Shown here: positions 62,117-64,000 of the stretch, one piece after another
Layout: each line of letters starts with the position of its first letter
How positions within the stretch are numbered: the first letter of the stretch is position 1
Assembly: GCF_028688795.1 (NCBI RefSeq)
Contig: NZ_JAQTXM010000021.1
Span: 1 to 64,000, forward strand
Reading direction: 5' to 3'
DNA length: 64,000 bases
DNA from: Rhodoferax sp.
GTDB lineage: Bacteria > Pseudomonadota > Gammaproteobacteria > Burkholderiales > Burkholderiaceae_C
The notes under the pieces: model-generated
Seen by the model: only the letters and a program-made list of their open reading frames with translations
What the model was told of the DNA's origin: nothing
Database searches by the model: none
Position numbers and translations under genes: made by a program

Positions 62117-63958
62117 TCAGTTGAGGTCTGCCGGGCGGGTATCAGTCACACGACGCAGCAGCGGATTAGCAGCAAAACCGTCTTGCAGCGTCGAATAGGT
62201 GGGCAGGCACAGGCACACAGAGGTGCCCTGGCCAGGTGTGCTGGTCAAGCTGAGTTGGCCACGGTGCAGTTCAATGATTTCTTTGACGATGCTCATGCCC
62301 AAGCCAGTGCCCAAAATCTTGCCCGAGGTGTCGGCTCGATAAAAACGCTCGCACACACGTTTGAGTTGTTCTGCGGTCAAGCCAATGCCGTGGTCAGTAA
62401 CCGAAATGTTGACCCTGGGTGCCTGGCCCACGGCGTCTTCAACCGCAGCTTTCACATGCACCGCCCCGCCCTGGGGTGAATATTTATAGGCATTCGAGAT
62501 CACATTGAGCAACGCCTGGCGCAGTTTGCCGGCATCAGCCATCAAATACAAAGGAGACAGAGGCAGGTCCAGCTCCGGGGCGTTGCGCCCAGAAGGCAAT
62601 TGGTAACCCTTGATCAGATCACATAGCAACTCTTGTAGGTTGACCTGGGTGTAGCGAAAGTCTTTGTCGCGCCGGGCTTCAATGCGGGCCAGGTCAAGCA
62701 GCTCATTGAGGATGTCGGCCATCAACCTGGACTGCTCGTAGATGGTGTTCAAGAACTCCTGTTGGGTGGGTTCATCAAACTTTTCATGCAGCAAAATTTC
62801 TGAAAAACCAAAGATGCTGGCCATCGGGGTGCGAAGCTCATGTGCGGCGGTGGCCAAAAATTCGCTCTTCATGTGGTCAACTTCGGTTTCGACCGTGACA
62901 TCGCGCAAGTACAAAATTTGCGACACCTGGCCGGTGGTGTTGCTGCGCAAGCCTACTTGCAACACCCGTTTTGTGGGCAAGGCCAGTTCAATCAACTCAC
63001 GCTTTTCGGCTCCGCCGTGCAGGGCTTGGTCACGCAAGGCGGCGACACCAACAAACGGGGTGCCCGGCGCGCAGCGCTGTGCCAGCCAAACCGAAAAATC
63101 GTGCTCACACAGACCCGCCAACTGTTGCGCGCCTTGGCCGGTCAATTGGGTGAACGCCGGGCTGATGTACTTCACGCGTTTGTGCGCATCAAATGACACA
63201 AAGCCGTCAGGGCTAAGCTCAAAAATGGCATTGAGCTGTTCGTTGCGTTCCTCAATCTGGCGGTTCGCGTTGTCTGTTGCGCGTTTGGCTTGGCGCAGGC
63301 TTTCTGACAACTCCTCCAACGCCAGGCGCTCACGCAACTGGCGCCGCTGCCATAGCATCAGAGAGGCAGCAGCTAACAATAACAAAGCAAGCTGCACGGC
63401 GGTAAGCGTCAAAATCTGGTTGTTCTGTGACAGCAGTGCAGCTTTTTGGCGCTCCACGGTTTTGGCAATCAAGGAATTTGCAGACAAGCTCAGTGCCTGC
63501 ACGTCAGGGCCCAACGCGTTGTAGCCGTCCAGTAGTGCAACCAATGTAGCCTTTTCCAAAGGGGTTTGCACCAACGCCTGATCCGTGCTTGCGATCAATG
63601 TGTCAACTTTTGGCAAGGTATCTTGGTACGCTGGCAACTGCAATAAATCGCCCGTGCTGGGGTTGTCGCGCAACAGGTTGAGCCGGCTGATAAAGATGTC
63701 ATAGCGCAGGCTCAGGGCGTCGGCATCGGGTGGTGTACGGCTGTTGATGCTGCTATCAAGCGTTTGACGAAAACGCAAAAATTCGCGTTCAAACTGAAAT
63801 ACCAAGGTGCTGACCATGTCAGCCTGCAAATTGTTGCCAGCCAGGATGGCCTGGCGCTGGGTAAGTTGCAACACCAGCAGCACGGCCATCACCAATGCCA
63901 TGCTGACGGTGCCCAGTGCCGGCCAGGTCAAGTAACGACGGTTTTGCAGCTGCACCAT
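62117..63958 (-). CDS. Sensor histidine kinase with periplasmic helical sensor and PAS (HK4)
   Basis: A 613-aa kinase. A first helix (TVSMALVMAVLLVLQLTQ) and a second (LTAVQLALLLLAAASLMLWQ) bracket a periplasmic, helical, CHASE3-like domain (residues 30-185). A coiled coil (RQLRERLALEELSESLRQAK), a PAS domain (IFELSPDGFVSFDAHKRV), HisKA with His373 (TAAHELRTPMASIFGFSEIL) and HATPase (NVISNAYKYSPQGG, GTGLGMSIVKEI) follow. There is no receiver. It is paralogous to HK1 from the PAS domain on. Its C-terminus RVTDTRPADLN closely resembles the tail of the next upstream gene. It starts 6 bases after that gene's stop. Confidence 0.93.
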   Translation of the reverse strand: MVQLQNRRYLTWPALGTVSMALVMAVLLVLQLTQRQAILAGNNLQADMVSTLVFQFEREFLRFRQTLDSSINSRTPPDADALSLRYDIFISRLNLLRDNPSTGDLLQLPAYQDTLPKVDTLIASTDQALVQTPLEKATLVALLDGYNALGPDVQALSLSANSLIAKTVERQKAALLSQNNQILTLTAVQLALLLLAAASLMLWQRRQLRERLALEELSESLRQAKRATDNANRQIEERNEQLNAIFELSPDGFVSFDAHKRVKYISPAFTQLTGQGAQQLAGLCEHDFSVWLAQRCAPGTPFVGVAALRDQALHGGAEKRELIELALPTKRVLQVGLRSNTTGQVSQILYLRDVTVETEVDHMKSEFLATAAHELRTPMASIFGFSEILLHEKFDEPTQQEFLNTIYEQSRLMADILNELLDLARIEARRDKDFRYTQVNLQELLCDLIKGYQLPSGRNAPELDLPLSPLYLMADAGKLRQALLNVISNAYKYSPQGGAVHVKAAVEDAVGQAPRVNISVTDHGIGLTAEQLKRVCERFYRADTSGKILGTGLGMSIVKEIIELHRGQLSLTSTPGQGTSVCLCLPTYSTLQDGFAANPLLRRVTDTRPADLN

Positions 63959-63964
63959 GAAAAA

Positions 63965-64000
63965 TCAGCGCAAGTCCGCCGGACGCGAGTCAGCCATGCG
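63965..64000 (-). CDS. C-terminal end of a further gene, probably a fifth paralogous kinase (partial)
   Basis: Only 11 codons and the stop lie in the window: RMADSRPADLR. The preceding kinase ends RVTDTRPADLN at the same position relative to its stop. Shared tails of this kind are expected of a tandem duplicate, so this is probably the end of another sensor kinase of the HK1/HK4 type. The identity is inference from 11 residues. Confidence 0.5.
   Translation of the reverse strand, partial: RMADSRPADLR

Overview
This 64 kb window looks like the chromosome of a Comamonadaceae betaproteobacterium, probably close to Rhodoferax, Polaromonas or Albidiferax. The reasons are the protein sequences (S12 beginning MPTINQL, HemJ, PiuC, a tonB-exbB-exbD-hemP operon, class II ribonucleotide reductase), the GC-rich coding style, and a dispersed AT-rich repeat of about 40-70 bp built around a CTAGCGCTT...AAGGGCTAG dyad. 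The repeat occurs at least 11 times. No insertion sequence, prophage, CRISPR array or plasmid feature was seen; this is core-like chromosome with a signalling-rich right end. Family assignments come from reading the sequence by eye, not from database searches.

0-11 kb: the 5' end of rpsL leaves the left edge, then a D,D-carboxypeptidase and a minus-strand hemJ-vanZ-ferredoxin group. An unannotated stretch of about 330 bp before hemB holds a convincing candidate small RNA (minus strand, about 3608-3708) with an anti-Shine-Dalgarno loop, its own promoter and a terminator. hemB, corA, marC and a solitary GroEL paralogue (Asp52 replaced by Ser) follow. The paralogue converges on an hsp20-nrdJ pair with overlapping start and stop codons. 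A tRNA-Ser(UGA) and a PilZ gene close this part.

11-20 kb: a four-gene minus-strand operon joins a minimal J-domain protein to three proteins I cannot assign, one with a His/Asp-rich tail. Next come hemG (a second, unrelated protoporphyrinogen oxidase alongside hemJ), an EF-G-like GTPase, a double HD-GYP protein, a flavin reductase and a secreted M14 peptidase followed by a strongly folded 3' region.

20-33 kb: a ClC chloride channel diverges from a DapB-like reductase and MarR regulator. These are followed by c-di-GMP enzymes, the ABC-F ATPase Uup (interrupted in frame by two repeat copies), alanine dehydrogenase, a SulP transporter with a universal stress protein, and a methyltransferase.

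33-43 kb: an iron and peroxide island. Two nearly identical Fur boxes precede (i) a catecholate-type TonB receptor, PiuC hydroxylase and FMN alpha-hydroxyacid oxidase, and (ii) a possible 24-aa membrane peptide, tonB, exbB, exbD and hemP. An OxyR-type site precedes dps and katG. Then comes a beta-alanine catabolic pair (aminotransferase plus semialdehyde dehydrogenase) with a divergent LysR regulator.

47-64 kb: signalling block. A Cache-PAS-PAS-GGDEF-EAL protein is translationally coupled to an SLC13/ArsB-type permease. A minus-strand array of four complete and one partial histidine kinase surrounds an RpfG-type REC-HD-GYP protein. The outer kinases are paralogous, pointing to tandem duplication. 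Six genes in the window encode c-di-GMP synthesis, breakdown or binding domains.
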